Shown: piece by piece, positions 63,330 to 64,000 of the stretch
How the letters are laid out: each line of letters opens with the position of its first letter
Numbering within the stretch: position 1 is the first letter of the stretch
Source of the DNA: BD1-7 clade bacterium
GTDB taxonomy: Bacteria > Pseudomonadota > Gammaproteobacteria > Pseudomonadales > DT-91
Reading direction: 5' to 3'
Length of the DNA: 64,000 nucleotides
Assembly (NCBI GenBank): GCA_902705865.1
Contig: CACSIO010000034.1
Location: 74,605 to 138,604 of the forward strand
The notes under the pieces: model-generated
Told to the model about the DNA's origin: nothing
The model's database searches: none
Seen by the model: the letters and a program-made list of their open reading frames with translations, nothing else
Program-made: the position numbers and the translations under genes

Positions 63330-63485
63330 ACTGGCTCCATTAAAAACAAAATACTTATTTCAGAAGATTGTAGTCCATGCTTTTCATCTGGTAATCACCC
63401 TCACAACAAAGGTGCGTTATTTGCTAGAGAAAGGCGATAGTTCTGTTAGAGTTGTGAAAAAATTATGTTCGGAAGCAATATCACG

Positions 63486-64000
63486 ATGAATAAAGTCGTT
63501 CTCGGCATTCTGCCAGCGTTGCTGGCAACGGCCTGTACCACCCAATCGGTTGGAACAACGAACCTTGAAAACGTTCAGGAGATATTAGGCACTAAATTAG
63601 GGCAAAAGCTCGATATTGGAGCGCTTGTCAGTAGTCGGTTGGGCAGCGACGAAAAACTGTTTCGTCAGCTACCATCGGCCAAGACATCCATTACCATCAA
63701 GCTGGCACTAATTACTCAGGCCGTTGAGACCATTGCTGTTACTTCTGAGTGGATCTCGGAAGATGGTGTATCGACAGTGATAACTGACGCGTTGGTTGCG
63801 GCAGCAGATCGAGGTGTTGATGTTAGGGTTGTTTTTGATGGTCGCGGTGTTGTGGAAACATCTGCGAACCTTCAGCGTTTGTTAGCAGCCGAAAATGTAA
63901 GTGTTGCAGTCTATAAACCTGAAAAGAGTTTAGGGGATAAAGTCGCTCAATCTTTTGATCCGCTTGCGGCTGATGCCGTACAAACGCCGCTCCAATTAAA
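63486..64000 (+). CDS. Phospholipase-D-like lipoprotein, 3'-truncated by window edge
   Basis: 171 residues are visible from ATG 63486 and the frame is open at the right edge. CGGAAG sits upstream as ribosome site. The N-terminus is a lipoprotein signal (LPALLATACTTQ). The body contains SITIKLALITQAVETIAVTSEW-type strand/helix pattern and DALVAAADRGVDVRVVFDGRG, which looks like the first half of a phospholipase-D fold, just before the expected first HKD motif. The catalytic motifs lie outside the window, so the family call is provisional. Confidence 0.6.
   Translation, partial: MNKVVLGILPALLATACTTQSVGTTNLENVQEILGTKLGQKLDIGALVSSRLGSDEKLFRQLPSAKTSITIKLALITQAVETIAVTSEWISEDGVSTVITDALVAAADRGVDVRVVFDGRGVVETSANLQRLLAAENVSVAVYKPEKSLGDKVAQSFDPLAADAVQTPLQL

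Noticed and set aside
1..64000. tRNA, rRNA, CRISPR array, transposase or attachment site
   Set aside because: None recognised on reading either strand; no direct-repeat arrays or transposase motifs were seen.

Overview
The window looks like a chromosomal segment of a marine-type gammaproteobacterium. The support is the gene content and protein style: a urea transporter/urease block (urtABCDE-ureDABC-ureEFG), AidB, Cfa, an RhlB-like helicase, outer-membrane barrels and lipoboxes. Base composition is roughly balanced. I see no rRNA, tRNA, CRISPR array or insertion sequence. Both edges cut a gene.

Region 1 (1-22.0 kb) holds two tandem giant genes. The first is cut by the left edge and still encodes over 4,680 residues; the second encodes 2,164. 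They are paralogous over a TcdA/TcdB-like pore-forming/translocation region, galactose-binding-like jelly-roll modules and a conserved C-terminal tail. The first also has a very long N-terminal part without recognisable domains and two PA14-like modules. The second has a short N-terminal domain resembling the putative-adhesin Stv family. A secreted lipoprotein esterase follows. This is the least explained part of the window.

Region 2 (22.1-43.8 kb) is a urea module. On the minus strand lie a small membrane protein, a LuxR-type response regulator, a hybrid histidine kinase fused to an NCS1 (purine/cytosine permease-like) transporter, and a beta-propeller lipoprotein. Divergent from these run a porin, urtA, a strong terminator, then urtBCDE, ureDABC and ureEFG, followed by an outer-membrane barrel of alginate-export type. 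A near-perfect 30-bp dyad upstream of the porin is a candidate operator. Together these genes suggest sensing, outer-membrane passage, ABC uptake and hydrolysis of urea.

Region 3 (43.8-49.7 kb, minus strand) has aidB-cfa, a YuiF-like Na+/H+ antiporter and an exported barrel-like protein.

Region 4 (49.7-58.4 kb) is a cofactor region. A complete-looking coenzyme F420 set (npdG-cofE-cofD-cofC-fbiC) runs on the plus strand, with a divergent SDR upstream. Convergent to it is a pterin set (folE, SDR, an animal-like 6-pyruvoyl-tetrahydropterin synthase) that would fit tetrahydrobiopterin synthesis. F420 is uncommon in Gammaproteobacteria.

Region 5 (58.4-64 kb) is housekeeping-like: an acyl-CoA thioesterase, an RhlB-like DEAD-box helicase, a CPA1 antiporter, a membrane-anchored FMN glutamate-synthase-like protein, and the start of a phospholipase-D-like lipoprotein cut by the right edge.
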